Made by a program: the position numbers and the translations under genes. Positions 42,885 through 54,153 of a stretch of DNA of 64,000 nucleotides are shown here, piece after piece. The notes below the pieces were generated by a model. The model was given only the letters and a program-made list of their open reading frames with translations. It was not told where the DNA came from and ran no database searches. This DNA is from Pontimicrobium aquaticum (GTDB taxonomy: Bacteria > Bacteroidota > Bacteroidia > Flavobacteriales > Flavobacteriaceae): positions 310,001 through 374,000 of the forward strand of contig NZ_SUPL01000004.1 in the NCBI RefSeq assembly GCF_005047595.1, in the 5' to 3' direction. Within the stretch, counting starts at the first letter, position 1. The number at the start of each line of letters is the position of its first letter.

Positions 42885-42892
42885 CAAAGATA
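42885..42892 (-). promoter_or_regulatory. Predicted -7 promoter element of fabI
   Basis: Minus-strand TATCTTTG, an exact TAnnTTTG match, 34 bases upstream of the fabI ATG and just after the recN stop codon. Confidence 0.6.
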
Positions 42893-42895
42893 CTA

Positions 42896-44548
42896 TTAAT
42901 TCAATAATTGTTTTGCATGTGCTATAGCAGAAGTTGACATTTCTTTACCTCCTAGCATTTGTGCAATTTCTACAATGCGTTCTTCTGTATTTAGTTTTAC
43001 CATTTGTGTAATGGTTTTATTATTTAAATCTTCTTTAAAAACTTTAAAATGCGTGTCGCCTTTTGCTGCAATTTGTGGCAAATGTGTTATGGTAAAGACT
43101 TGCATAGACTTACTCATTTGCTGCATGATTATTGCCATTTTATTCGAAATTTCTCCAGAAACCCCTGTATCTATTTCATCAAACATAATAGATGGAAGCT
43201 GTACATATTTTGCTAAAATAGATTTTACAGCCAACATAATTCTTGATAATTCACCACCTGATGCTGCCTTCTTTAAAGGCTTAAACTCTCCTCCTTTATT
43301 AGCCGTAAATAAAAAATTTAGTTTATCATTTCCATTACTATAAAATGTATCTTGTTGAAATACTGAAATATTAAATTTAGCATTTGGCATTCCAAGTTCG
43401 GCTAAGATCGTTTCTAATTGTTTTGTTAGTTCTGGTATTACTTTACTTCTATTTTTATGTAACTCTTTAGCTAATTTGTTAAGCTGCTCTTCTAAATCTT
43501 TTTTTAAATTTTCTTTTTCAAAGATTGTATCGTCAATAGTTTGGGTTGCTAAAACTTTATTAGACAGTTCTGTTTTAATATCTATTAATTCAACAATATT
43601 AGAAGCTGAATGCTTCAACAGCAAATTATGAATCTTTTGAAGTTTTGTGTTGACCTCTTCTAGTCTATTTGGATTAGCTTCCAGGTTGTCTTGTGCTTTC
43701 TCTATATCGCCTACAACATCATCTAGCTCAATTAATACACTATTTACTCTATTAAATAACTCTGAGTAAGTTTTAGATAATTTAGAGAGCTTCTGTAAGC
43801 TGTTTTTAAGTTGCGTTAAATTGCTTAGTATTCCTATTTGTTCGTCGTTTAATAATTGATTCGATAAAAGTAGTTCCTCTTTTATTTCTTCTACATTATT
43901 TAAAGACTCATATTCATTTTCTAATTCTTCAAGCTCTCCAGAAACCAATTTAGCCTCTTCCAACTCATTGAATAAAAACAAATTATAATCATATTCCTTT
44001 ACCGCTTCTGCTTTCTGGTTTTTTAATAGTTCCAGCGTTTTTTCAACTTGATTATAAGATACTAAAGTGGTATTATACGCCTCTAACAACTTAGTGTTTT
44101 TTGCTAAGGCATCAATAATTTGAAACTGAAAATCATCATTGGTTAACTCTAAAGTTTGATGTTGTGAATGAATATCGATTAAATAATTTCCAAGCTGAGT
44201 TAAAGTATTTAATGTTACTGGCGAGTCGTTAATAAACGCTCTTGATTTTCCTGAAGGCAAAATTTCTCTCCTAATAATTGTTTCTGCTTCATAATCTAAA
44301 TCTTCGTTTTTAAAAAAAGATTTTAAATTGTAGTTTACAATATCAAAAGTGGCCTCAACGATACATTTTTTTGAGGTATTTTTTACACTGCTTAAATCTG
44401 CTCGCTTTCCTAAAATTAAAGATAATCCTCCTAAAAGAATAGATTTACCTGCTCCAGTTTCACCTGTTATAATGCTCAAACCATTATTGAAAGATATTTG
44501 TAAATCTTCAATTAATGCATAATTTTTTATGGATAGGTTGGTAAGCAA
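42896..44548 (-). CDS. recN: DNA repair protein RecN
   Basis: An SMC-like ATPase involved in double-strand break repair. 550 residues, the usual RecN length. MLTNLSIKNYALIEDLQISF is the standard start, followed by Walker A ETGAGKSILL and SRAFINDSPVTL. A long coiled coil (about 150-360) is next, then the C-terminal head with ASGGELSRIMLAVKS (signature), MFDEIDTGVSGEI (Walker B) and TITHLPQIAAKG. Last gene of a minus-strand run that begins at bamD; 79 bases separate it from the DUF4835 gene. Confidence 0.95.
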   Translation of the reverse strand: MLTNLSIKNYALIEDLQISFNNGLSIITGETGAGKSILLGGLSLILGKRADLSSVKNTSKKCIVEATFDIVNYNLKSFFKNEDLDYEAETIIRREILPSGKSRAFINDSPVTLNTLTQLGNYLIDIHSQHQTLELTNDDFQFQIIDALAKNTKLLEAYNTTLVSYNQVEKTLELLKNQKAEAVKEYDYNLFLFNELEEAKLVSGELEELENEYESLNNVEEIKEELLLSNQLLNDEQIGILSNLTQLKNSLQKLSKLSKTYSELFNRVNSVLIELDDVVGDIEKAQDNLEANPNRLEEVNTKLQKIHNLLLKHSASNIVELIDIKTELSNKVLATQTIDDTIFEKENLKKDLEEQLNKLAKELHKNRSKVIPELTKQLETILAELGMPNAKFNISVFQQDTFYSNGNDKLNFLFTANKGGEFKPLKKAASGGELSRIMLAVKSILAKYVQLPSIMFDEIDTGVSGEISNKMAIIMQQMSKSMQVFTITHLPQIAAKGDTHFKVFKEDLNNKTITQMVKLNTEERIVEIAQMLGGKEMSTSAIAHAKQLLN

Positions 44549-44627
44549 ATGTATTTACTTTAAAATTTAAACGATACATTTCTATAGCATAGAAACGATA
44601 TGTAAATGTAAGATAAAATGTGCTAGT

Positions 44628-45515
44628 TTAATAACTAATATTGCGCCATTTATTTGAATGGTTTGGAGCCATTTTTGTCAATGAAGCCACCAAATCGGTA
44701 ATGCTTATACTTGGGCCATCGGTAAAAATTTCTTCTATTTCGTTAGCTTTAGCATCAAAAAACACTCTCATAATAAAAGAACTTGGTCGTCTCCTATTGA
44801 TGGCTTCAAGATTATGAAGCGCATCAGAAATTTTTTGTTTGGCATTTTTCTGGTTTAAATGCATGGTATCTAAACCTCCAATATGATAGTTGTATAACGT
44901 ACTTCTAAATTCTTTATAGGTTGGTGATAGTAAATTATCTATTAACACAAATCTAGACTGTAAACCATCTTCAGGTTTCCAACCTTTAAAATTACTTTGC
45001 TGCGAGTAACTTAAAATAGTTCTAGCTTGTTGATAATATTGATCTCCTCCATTTAATGCAAAAGAATCAGCATCCATACCCAAAATAACATTTATATGAA
45101 ACGCCAACACAGAAACTAAATTAGATTGAAACTGATTAGGGTTGTAGTTTATATTTTGAAACTCCTGGTATCTAAATGAAAAATCCTTGTCATTAAAATT
45201 ATAAATTGGTGTACTATAAGATGAATTAAAAACTGGTCTAGATGATAATATTTGAATAGATCCTTGAAACACATCGTTATTATAACCAGTAATATTAATT
45301 ACCATACTACAATTTATGCGTTCTTTTTGGGAAAAATCCTTATTGGTCCATTTAGTATTATTGACAAACTCTTTTAACTGAGTCTCTAATGTTTTAAATA
45401 CTTGAACATTTTCGTTACCTGTTTGTCGAGCATTTACAATTACATCGCAATTTAACTCTTGTGAAGTAGCAATAAACGAACAAAAAACTGAGGCTATAAG
45501 TAGTAGTTTACGCAT
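44628..45515 (-). CDS. DUF4835 family exported protein
   Basis: A 295-residue protein with a signal peptide (ending FIATSQE). Family segments: LNCDVIVNARQTGNENVQVFKTLETQL, TNKDFSQKERINCSMVI, SRPVFNSSYSTPIYNFNDKDF, HINVILGMDADSF and RRRPSSFIMRVFFDAKANEI (each as recognised in Bacteroidota DUF4835). The gene is almost always found between coaBC and recN in this phylum, as here. Function unknown; it is thought to be periplasmic. It overlaps the end of coaBC by 8 bases. Confidence 0.88.
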   Translation of the reverse strand: MRKLLLIASVFCSFIATSQELNCDVIVNARQTGNENVQVFKTLETQLKEFVNNTKWTNKDFSQKERINCSMVINITGYNNDVFQGSIQILSSRPVFNSSYSTPIYNFNDKDFSFRYQEFQNINYNPNQFQSNLVSVLAFHINVILGMDADSFALNGGDQYYQQARTILSYSQQSNFKGWKPEDGLQSRFVLIDNLLSPTYKEFRSTLYNYHIGGLDTMHLNQKNAKQKISDALHNLEAINRRRPSSFIMRVFFDAKANEIEEIFTDGPSISITDLVASLTKMAPNHSNKWRNISY

Positions 45516-46722
45516 GGTATTGTTTTAATATTTCTTGCATAATATCTTGAGCAACATCTGCTTTAGATTTTAGACTGTAATTAACACTATTTTCATTTTT
45601 GTCGATAATAGTAACTTTGTTGGTAACTCCACCAAAACCAGCACCTTCATCATTTAACGAATTTAATACAATTAAATCTAAATTCTTAGATTTTAGCTTT
45701 CCAATTGCATTTTCAAGCTCATTATTAGTCTCTAAAGCAAAGCCAACTAAAATTTGCTGATTCTTTATTCTTCCTAATGAGCCAAGAATATCTTTCGTCT
45801 TTTCTAACTCTAAAGTTAACGTAGAATCTTTCTTTTTTATTTTTTTATCGGCTACAAATTTTGGCTTGTAATCGGCAACAGCAGCAGATAAGATAGCAAT
45901 ATCACAGCTTTTAAAATTATCGTGTACAGCATTATACATGTCTTGTGCACTTACTACTGGAATAACATTAATTAAACTACTATTCACATTTTGATGAGTT
46001 GGTCCTGTAATTAAAACTACCTCAGCACCAAGCTTAGAAGCTGCTTTAGCAATTTCGAAGCCCATTTTACCACTAGAATGGTTACCAATAAAGCGTACAG
46101 GATCTATAGCTTCGTAGGTTGGTCCTGCAGTTATTAATACTTTTTTATTATGTAATGGAAGTCCTGAAAGTATATGGTTTTCTATAAACGTAACTATATC
46201 TTCAGGTTCTGCCATTCTGCCTTCACCAACTAAACCGCTGGCCAATTCACCACTAGTTGCAGGAATCATAACATTACCAAAACTTTGAAGTTTATCTAAC
46301 GAGCTTTTGGTAGAATCATGCTTGTACATATCTAAATCCATTGCAGGTGCAAAATACACAGGGCACTTAGCTGATAAATAGGTAGCCAACAACATATTAT
46401 CGCTGTTACCTGATGCCATTTTAGACAAGGTATTAGCAGTTGCCGGAGCAATTAAAAATAAATCTGCCCACAAACCCAACTCTACATGGTTATTCCATAC
46501 ATCATTTTCATCATCATCGTTTGTAAATGATGAAACTACTGGGTTTTTAGATAATGTTGATAAGGTTAAAGGGGTTATGAAGTCTTTAGAAGCAGGTGTC
46601 ATGACCACTTTAACATGTGCACCTGCTTTTATAAATAATCTTACTAATGACGCTGTTTTATAAGCGGCTATACCAGCAGTTATGCCTAATAGTACGTTTT
46701 TGCCACTTAAAATAGACATCAC
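45508..46722 (-). CDS. coaBC: Bifunctional phosphopantothenoylcysteine decarboxylase / phosphopantothenate-cysteine ligase
   Basis: Catalyses steps 2 and 3 of CoA synthesis. The 404 residues hold an N-terminal flavoprotein CoaC domain (about 1-185): [16 protein letters not shown], the active-site His in the [10 protein letters not shown] segment, [14 protein letters not shown] and the substrate-clamp PAMDLDMY. The C-terminal CoaB ligase domain (about 190-404) has [38 protein letters not shown] with its Lys and [10 protein letters not shown]. Four bases after rpoZ; part of the bamD-rpoZ-coaBC-DUF4835 operon. Confidence 0.95.
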   Translation of the reverse strand: MMSILSGKNVLLGITAGIAAYKTASLVRLFIKAGAHVKVVMTPASKDFITPLTLSTLSKNPVVSSFTNDDDENDVWNNHVELGLWADLFLIAPATANTLSKMASGNSDNMLLATYLSAKCPVYFAPAMDLDMYKHDSTKSSLDKLQSFGNVMIPATSGELASGLVGEGRMAEPEDIVTFIENHILSGLPLHNKKVLITAGPTYEAIDPVRFIGNHSSGKMGFEIAKAASKLGAEVVLITGPTHQNVNSSLINVIPVVSAQDMYNAVHDNFKSCDIAILSAAVADYKPKFVADKKIKKKDSTLTLELEKTKDILGSLGRIKNQQILVGFALETNNELENAIGKLKSKNLDLIVLNSLNDEGAGFGGVTNKVTIIDKNENSVNYSLKSKADVAQDIMQEILKQYHA

Positions 46723-46725
46723 TAA

Positions 46726-47055
46726 TTATTCTTGAGAATCTTCCTCAGTATTTCTATAGTAAATTTTGTCGTTTAGCCATTCTTGAACAGCTAATGCATG
46801 AGGCTTAGGTAATTTTTCGTAAAATTTAGATACCTCAATTTGTTCTTTGTTTTCGAAGATTTCTTCTAAACTGTCATTATAAGTTGCAAACTCTTCTAAC
46901 TTATCAATAAGTTCTTTTCTTATCTCAGTGTTAATTTGCTCTGCTCTTCTAGCAATAACTGATATTGCTTCATAAATATTATCAGTAGGCGCATCAATTT
47001 TGTTTCTATCGTACGTCTCTGTATTTACTGGAGCGTTAACTTTCTTTAAATCCAT
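46726..47055 (-). CDS. rpoZ: DNA-directed RNA polymerase omega subunit (Bacteroidota type)
   Basis: A 109-residue protein that matches the Bacteroidota version of omega. DNIYEAISVIARRAEQIN is the conserved core that corresponds to the short helix contacting beta-prime. The rest is acidic and helix-rich, with the lineage-specific FYEKLPKPHALAVQEWLNDKIYYR at the end. It lies between bamD and coaBC, which is its standard place in flavobacteria. No separate promoter is evident. Confidence 0.9.
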   Translation of the reverse strand: MDLKKVNAPVNTETYDRNKIDAPTDNIYEAISVIARRAEQINTEIRKELIDKLEEFATYNDSLEEIFENKEQIEVSKFYEKLPKPHALAVQEWLNDKIYYRNTEEDSQE

Positions 47056-47065
47056 CTTTATATAA

Positions 47066-47878
47066 TTAACCTTTGTTTTCGTATTGTCTTTGCAATTCTA
47101 TTAACTCAGCATTCATTTTGTTAGCTTCTTCAAGAAACTCAGATTCTGCAAATCTACTTTTAAATGAATCATAATACTCAATTGCATTTCTTACTCGTTC
47201 TTCTTTTTTACTCTCCACACTGTTTACAGCTAGTTTATATGCTGAATCTAAGCGATAAAACATAGCCTTTTCTTTATGTGTAGCACCTGGGAAATCCAAT
47301 ATAAAATTATCGAATGCCTTAATAGCAGCCTCATAATCTCTATTATGAGGTCCTAATGTGTGGTATTGCTTAGCTATTTCATAAGCTTTTCTTTCTAATT
47401 TAAAATCTAATTCTTTAACCATTTTATTAGCTTCGGCTAAAAACTCTGAGTTAGGATAGGCATTGATAAATGATTGTATTTTCTCAATAGCTTCAACAGT
47501 TTCCTTTTGCTCTTTACTATAAACTGGTGGAAGATGATAGTAACTCTTTGCTGCTAGAAAAGCCATTTCTTCGGCTTTTTCACTTTCTGGATAAGAGTTT
47601 ACAAAACGCTCCATATGATAATTAGAAGTATAATAATCTCCAACTTCATAATGTGCTTTAGCATTCATATACATAAGCTTTTGAGCTTGAGGCTTACCTC
47701 TATATTTAGGAACAATTTGATCGAATAAGCGCAATGCTTTTCTATACTTTCCAGATTCATATAGATCTGTTCCCATTTTAAACTTTACTGCAATATCTTC
47801 AGATTTTATAGCTTTTTGAAATTCACTACAAGAACTAAACGCTATTGCAATAATGAATATGTAAATTAGTTGTTTCAT
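47066..47878 (-). CDS. bamD: Outer membrane protein assembly factor BamD
   Basis: A lipoprotein of the beta-barrel assembly machinery. 270 residues from the ATG at 47878; this start gives a signal ending in FSSC (lipobox Cys), whereas the frame's upstream ATG at 47908 would bury it. Three or more TPR-like repeats follow: GTDLYESGKYRKALRLFDQIV, AKAHYEVGDYYTSNYHMERF, then INAYPNSEFLAEANKMV and others. First gene of the bamD-rpoZ-coaBC-DUF4835(-recN) operon with a -7 element 17 bases upstream. Confidence 0.92.
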   Translation of the reverse strand: MKQLIYIFIIAIAFSSCSEFQKAIKSEDIAVKFKMGTDLYESGKYRKALRLFDQIVPKYRGKPQAQKLMYMNAKAHYEVGDYYTSNYHMERFVNSYPESEKAEEMAFLAAKSYYHLPPVYSKEQKETVEAIEKIQSFINAYPNSEFLAEANKMVKELDFKLERKAYEIAKQYHTLGPHNRDYEAAIKAFDNFILDFPGATHKEKAMFYRLDSAYKLAVNSVESKKEERVRNAIEYYDSFKSRFAESEFLEEANKMNAELIELQRQYENKG

Positions 47879-47895
47879 AGATTTTAAACAGGATG

Positions 47896-47903
47896 CAAAA
47901 GTA
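47896..47903 (-). promoter_or_regulatory. Predicted -7 promoter element of the bamD operon
   Basis: Minus-strand TACTTTTG, an exact TAnnTTTG match, 17 bases upstream of the bamD ATG at 47878. Confidence 0.55.
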
Positions 47904-48002
47904 AACATTTATAACGTATTTTAAAAACAATTATTTTAAGCTAAAATATAACGACATTTCCCTACTTGATAAGGTTTAAGTAATATTTAACTTTTAAATA
48001 AT

Positions 48003-48878
48003 TCAATACTGTTGTATGTAGTTTTTTATTCGCTGTTTTAAGCCACTAGTTGCGGGTACTAAAGGCAGCCTAACGGTATCTTGACACAAGTCCATGCATT
48101 CTAACACAGCTTTGATGCCTGCGGGATTATTTTCTTCGAAAATTAGATTAGTAATCTCAATAAATTTATTGTGAAGCTTGTATGCCTCAGTTGCTTTTCC
48201 TTGTAATCCTAATTGAATCATTTTCGAGAAATCCTTCGGAAACGCTTGTCCTAACACAGAAATAACTCCAGAACCTCCAGCTAAAGCAACTCCCAGAGCT
48301 AAATCGTCATCACCAGAAATTACTAAAAAGTTATCTGGTTTATTGCTTAAAAGATCTAAATATTGCTGTTGGTTATTACCTGCTTCTTTTACTGCTACTA
48401 TATTTTCAAAATCATTTGCTAAGCGTAAAGTCGTTTTTGGCAGCATATTCTTTGCTGTTCTTCCAGGTACATTATATAAAATTATTGGAATTGGACAAAC
48501 TTGGGAAATAGCTTTAAAGTGTTGATAAAATCCTTCTTGAGTAGGTTTACTGTAATATGGCGCAACTGATAGAATAGCAGCAAAATCAGATAAATCGGTG
48601 TTTTTAATTTCGTCTATTACTGCTGCTGTATTATTGCCTCCAATACCAAGTACTAAAGGTAATTTACCGTTATTTGCTTTTTTAACAGTGGCTATTATAT
48701 TTTGTTTTTCTTGTTTGGTTATAGTGACACTTTCCCCTGTGGTTCCACTTATTACCAAATAATTGGTGCCATTATCAACATTGTATCTTACAATGTTAGT
48801 AAGTGCCTCATGATCGACATGTAATTCACTATTAAATGGAGTGACTAATGCAACTCCTGTTCCTGTTAATGCATTCAT
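48003..48878 (-). CDS. dapA: 4-hydroxy-tetrahydrodipicolinate synthase
   Basis: Condenses pyruvate with aspartate semialdehyde, the first committed step towards lysine and diaminopimelate. 291 residues forming a TIM barrel. GTGVALVTPF at the start, ISGTTGESVTI with the substrate Thr, ILYNVPGRTAKNM with the catalytic Tyr, and the Schiff-base Lys in IVAVKEAGNN. The final AGIKAVLE segment is also typical. Its ATG overlaps the upstream gene's stop by one base (TAATG), so translation is coupled. Confidence 0.96.
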   Translation of the reverse strand: MNALTGTGVALVTPFNSELHVDHEALTNIVRYNVDNGTNYLVISGTTGESVTITKQEKQNIIATVKKANNGKLPLVLGIGGNNTAAVIDEIKNTDLSDFAAILSVAPYYSKPTQEGFYQHFKAISQVCPIPIILYNVPGRTAKNMLPKTTLRLANDFENIVAVKEAGNNQQQYLDLLSNKPDNFLVISGDDDLALGVALAGGSGVISVLGQAFPKDFSKMIQLGLQGKATEAYKLHNKFIEITNLIFEENNPAGIKAVLECMDLCQDTVRLPLVPATSGLKQRIKNYIQQY

Positions 48879-49396
48879 TATATTTTGTTAAGTACCTTTA
48901 AATATTTAATTAATTCCATTTTAAACAAATCTATTTGGTTTGTTGTCACATCAATAATAAAATCGTGTAGTCTTTTATCTTTTCCAGAAATACCTATCTT
49001 AAAATTTGCTTTAGATAGTGCTGTGACTAAGTTTAACTCTAAAGAATCTTCTTTATAGTAGCTTATTAGCGCATCGAACTCTGTATTAACAAATTCTTCA
49101 AGCTCCACATTATCAATTTTACCATTCCAACCAAAGTTTTTAGGATTAAAAAAAGCATCCCAATTGTTTGGCGTTAATTTTTCATCGGTTATAAAAGCAA
49201 TAAACTTTACTTTATTTTCTAAGATTTTTATTTCTTTAAATAAAGATTTAAATGCTTCATAATTATTGAACTCATCAAAATTTAAAACAATTCCAACAGA
49301 TTCTATTTTACGAGAATCGACAACATTTTGTCTTGAACTCAATAGAGTATTAATATATTTTTGATTTGATTTCTCTTTAAATCGTTTTAAAAACAT
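48878..49396 (-). CDS. DUF6913-like conserved protein
   Basis: A 172-residue cytosolic protein of a Bacteroidota-specific family that I recall as DUF6913. It usually sits directly upstream of dapA, as here. The N terminus is basic (MFLKRFKEKSNQKYINTLL). The centre has alternating strands and helices (SVGIVLNFDE, KVKFIAFITDEKL) around NWDAFFNPKNFGWNG. The C terminus ends in amphipathic helices. No catalytic motif can be recognised. Coupled to dapA, with its own -7 element. Confidence 0.65.
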   Translation of the reverse strand: MFLKRFKEKSNQKYINTLLSSRQNVVDSRKIESVGIVLNFDEFNNYEAFKSLFKEIKILENKVKFIAFITDEKLTPNNWDAFFNPKNFGWNGKIDNVELEEFVNTEFDALISYYKEDSLELNLVTALSKANFKIGISGKDKRLHDFIIDVTTNQIDLFKMELIKYLKVLNKI

Positions 49397-49415
49397 TTAT
49401 ATTTATGCGTTTGTA

Positions 49416-49423
49416 CAAATGTA
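49416..49423 (-). promoter_or_regulatory. Predicted -7 promoter element of the DUF6913-dapA operon
   Basis: Minus-strand TACATTTG, an exact TAnnTTTG match, 19 bases upstream of the ATG at 49396. Confidence 0.55.
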
Positions 49424-49528
49424 GTAAACCACCAAGATTAAAACTATAACATTTAGTTTCTTTAGATGCATTTGTCATAGAAAATAACATCTTTATATTA
49501 AATTGTAACAGAAATAACAATTAGGTTA

Positions 49529-50284
49529 ATGAATAACAGATTTTTTTTAAGCATTATTGCCTTTATTTTACTTATGTCCTGTAAACAGGATTACCATCTT
49601 ACTAGAATTGAAGGCAAAAGAATTGAAATAAACGACTCTCTAACTGGAAATCAAGATATTGAAAATTTCATAAAACCTTTTAGAGAGCATGTAAACAACG
49701 ATCTTGATAGTGTTTTAGCATACGCTGTTGATACCTATACAAAAAACGATGGCGAATTAAACACAGCCATTGGTAATTTTATGGCTGATGCTGTTAAAGA
49801 AATGGCAAGTCCTATTTTTAAAAACAGAACTGGAAACGCTATTGATATTGTTATGTTAAACCATGGTGGTATTCGTTCTATTCTTTCAAAAGGCAATGTA
49901 ACCAGTAGAACTGCTTACCAGATTATGCCTTTTGAGAATAGTGTTGTTGTAACAGGTTTAAAGGGCACTTCCGTAAAAGAGATGGTTAATTATCTCCAAA
50001 AATCCAAGCGTGCACATCCAATTTCCGGAATAAGTATTAAGTTAAATAGTGATTTTGAGTTAATGGAAGCAACGGTTAAAGGCGAAGCTATAGATAATGA
50101 CAAAACATATTATGTTGCTACAAACGACTACCTGTATAATGGTGGCGATAATATGAGTTTTTTTAGGCAAGGTGATTCGCTCTACAAACTCGATTACAAA
50201 ATTAGAAATTTGCTTATTGATTACTTTAAAAAAGTGGATACTTTAGATTTACATGCTGACGATAGATTTATTAAAACCAATTAA
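49529..50284 (+). CDS. 5'-nucleotidase C-terminal domain lipoprotein (one half of a split UshA-type enzyme)
   Basis: A 251-residue lipoprotein (signal then LLMSCKQD, Cys18). It consists of the substrate-binding domain of UshA-like 5'-nucleotidases alone: TAIGNFMADAVKEMA, IVMLNHGGIRS, YQIMPFENSVVV, YYVATNDYLYNGGDNMSFF. In single-chain enzymes this domain follows the metallophosphatase domain; here the catalytic half is encoded next, 9 bases downstream, so the two genes lie in reverse order to the domains. The two products probably work together in periplasmic nucleotide breakdown. Confidence 0.88.
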   Translation: MNNRFFLSIIAFILLMSCKQDYHLTRIEGKRIEINDSLTGNQDIENFIKPFREHVNNDLDSVLAYAVDTYTKNDGELNTAIGNFMADAVKEMASPIFKNRTGNAIDIVMLNHGGIRSILSKGNVTSRTAYQIMPFENSVVVTGLKGTSVKEMVNYLQKSKRAHPISGISIKLNSDFELMEATVKGEAIDNDKTYYVATNDYLYNGGDNMSFFRQGDSLYKLDYKIRNLLIDYFKKVDTLDLHADDRFIKTN

Positions 50285-50293
50285 TCCTAAAAA

Positions 50294-51208
50294 ATGAAAC
50301 GAAGAAAATTTATACAGCAAACAGCCGCAAGTAGTGCGTTTATTGGGTTAGGTGGTTTAACATTATCATCGTTTAACAGTGTTACACAGAAAAAAATTAC
50401 TATTTTACATACTAACGATGTGCACAGCCACATAGACCCTTTTGGTCCAGACGATGGTAGAAATGCCAATAAAGGTGGGGTCGCTAGAAGAGCTAGCTTA
50501 GTAGAAACTATCAGAAAAGAAAACCCTAACACCTTATTACTTGATGCAGGCGATATTTTTCAAGGCACACCGTATTTTAATTATTATGGTGGTGAACTAG
50601 AATTTAAGCTTATGAGCATGCTTAAGTATGATGCTGCCACCATTGGAAATCATGATTTTGATAATGGTATAGATGGCTTATATGCGCAATTACCACATGC
50701 TAAATTCGATTTTATATCTGCTAATTACGATTTCTCGAATACTGTATTAGATACGCATGTAAAACCTTATAAAACTTTTATTAAAGATGGCATTAAAATA
50801 GGTGTGTTTGGTTTAGGTATTGAGTTAGACGGTTTGGTGACTAAAGAGTTATTCAAAGAAACCATATATTTAAACCCAACCGAAATCGCTCAAGACATGA
50901 GTCGTATTCTAAAAGAAGAAGAGCATTGTGATTTGGTAATTTGCTTATCACATCTAGGATATAATTATAGAAATAACGAAGAGAAGCCTTCCGATTTAAC
51001 ACTTGCAAGAGCCACAAAAGATATTGATCTTATCATTGGAGGACACACACATACCTTTTTACCTAAGCCAACCATTGAAAAAAATAGCGTTGGCAAAAAT
51101 GTATTAGTAAATCAAGTAGGCTGTTATGGGTTGTATTTAGGAAAGATTGATTTTTATTTTGATAGCGATAAAAATAAATCTGCTGATGGCACTACAATAA
51201 TTGTTTAA
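50294..51208 (+). CDS. 5'-nucleotidase metallophosphatase-domain protein with Tat-like signal (catalytic half)
   Basis: A 304-residue protein. The N terminus KRRKFIQQTAASSAFIGLGG resembles a twin-arginine-type signal. The metallophosphatase domain follows with its metal ligands: ILHTNDVHSHID, LLDAGDIFQGTPY, AATIGNHDFDNG, VICLSHLGYN and LIIGGHTHTFL. There is no C-terminal substrate-binding domain; that domain is the preceding gene's product. It likely hydrolyses nucleotides or related phosphate esters in the periplasm. Convergent with the next gene. Confidence 0.9.
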   Translation: MKRRKFIQQTAASSAFIGLGGLTLSSFNSVTQKKITILHTNDVHSHIDPFGPDDGRNANKGGVARRASLVETIRKENPNTLLLDAGDIFQGTPYFNYYGGELEFKLMSMLKYDAATIGNHDFDNGIDGLYAQLPHAKFDFISANYDFSNTVLDTHVKPYKTFIKDGIKIGVFGLGIELDGLVTKELFKETIYLNPTEIAQDMSRILKEEEHCDLVICLSHLGYNYRNNEEKPSDLTLARATKDIDLIIGGHTHTFLPKPTIEKNSVGKNVLVNQVGCYGLYLGKIDFYFDSDKNKSADGTTIIV

Positions 51209-51217
51209 AACTTAAAA

Positions 51218-52000
51218 CTATAATTTTGCGTTTTCAAGCCTTTCACGACGAATCTCTTGCTTTTTAGCTTTCATATAACTCATACTTGACTGAATATAGA
51301 AAAGTGTAAATGCCAATACTAATAACACAGAATAAACAACACCTAAAACTATTCTCTCAGACACGTAAAAATAAGCTACTTGAATAACCTCTGAAAATAC
51401 AATACAGAGTGATCCAATTAATAAATTCATAGCCTTTTTGGAATCTCTACTAATATAGTTTACTAGCGCCATTGTAAGAAGTAACATAATCACAGTATTA
51501 TACACAATTTCTATAACAAAATCTAACGTAGATGATAAATAACCGCTCTTTAAGGAAATATCAGAGACCAAAATTACACTATACACATCTAATGCTATTA
51601 ACACTATTAAATGTATTGGAAAGCGCTTAATAATTTTATTTAGACGTACATTCTTATTTATTTCAAGAAACAATGATGAATATGACAAGATAAAACACAA
51701 ATTACCACCATAAAATTGTAAATAGTCAATAAACTCACTTTCATTAATATAATATAGAATACCTATTCCTGCTAAAAGCTCTCCTATTGCATAAAAGCAT
51801 AAAAACCAAAAGAAAAAGCTCTTGGTATCTTTAGACTTTAACACATATAAATATGTTAGTAACGGAACAATAGGAAATCTTACCATTTCTGTAGCTATAT
51901 CTAAATCTAAAATTTGAAAAGATATAAATGCTATAGTAAGTATAACGATAAAACTACCTAGTAGCTTTGCTTTTTTTATAATGACACTGTTTTTGCTCAT
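51218..52000 (-). CDS. Multi-pass membrane protein, possibly YhhN/TMEM86-like
   Basis: A 260-residue protein with about eight predicted transmembrane segments (roughly 13-31, 40-55, 60-80, 92-108, 126-145, 163-182, 192-210, 217-235) and a basic cytosolic tail (KAKKQEIRRERLENAKL). The arrangement and the early RFPIVPLLTYLYV are a little like the YhhN/TMEM86 (lysoplasmalogenase) family, but the acidic residues expected there are not clearly aligned, so I hold this only as a possibility. Single gene with a -7 element; function unknown. Confidence 0.55.
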   Translation of the reverse strand: MSKNSVIIKKAKLLGSFIVILTIAFISFQILDLDIATEMVRFPIVPLLTYLYVLKSKDTKSFFFWFLCFYAIGELLAGIGILYYINESEFIDYLQFYGGNLCFILSYSSLFLEINKNVRLNKIIKRFPIHLIVLIALDVYSVILVSDISLKSGYLSSTLDFVIEIVYNTVIMLLLTMALVNYISRDSKKAMNLLIGSLCIVFSEVIQVAYFYVSERIVLGVVYSVLLVLAFTLFYIQSSMSYMKAKKQEIRRERLENAKL

Positions 52001-52023
52001 AGATTTGGGGTCTATTTGTGAGA

Positions 52024-52031
52024 CAAATATA
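52024..52031 (-). promoter_or_regulatory. Predicted -7 promoter element of the membrane-protein gene
   Basis: Minus-strand TATATTTG, an exact TAnnTTTG match, 23 bases upstream of the ATG at 52000. Confidence 0.55.
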
Positions 52032-52098
52032 ACAAAATATTACAATTAAACGATAAAATATTACTTTTTATCGATAAAAGAGTTTATTTAAAATAATT

Positions 52099-54120
<2,022 letters not shown>

Positions 54121-54153
54121 TTAGGCTATATTTAAAGCATCTAATATACTAAA

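Noticed and set aside
52051-52073. CGATAAAA / TTTTATCG hairpin upstream of ligA and the membrane-protein gene
   Set aside because: The arms are almost all A/T with no following T-run, and no gene ends there, so it is not a terminator; AT-rich chance pairing is likely.
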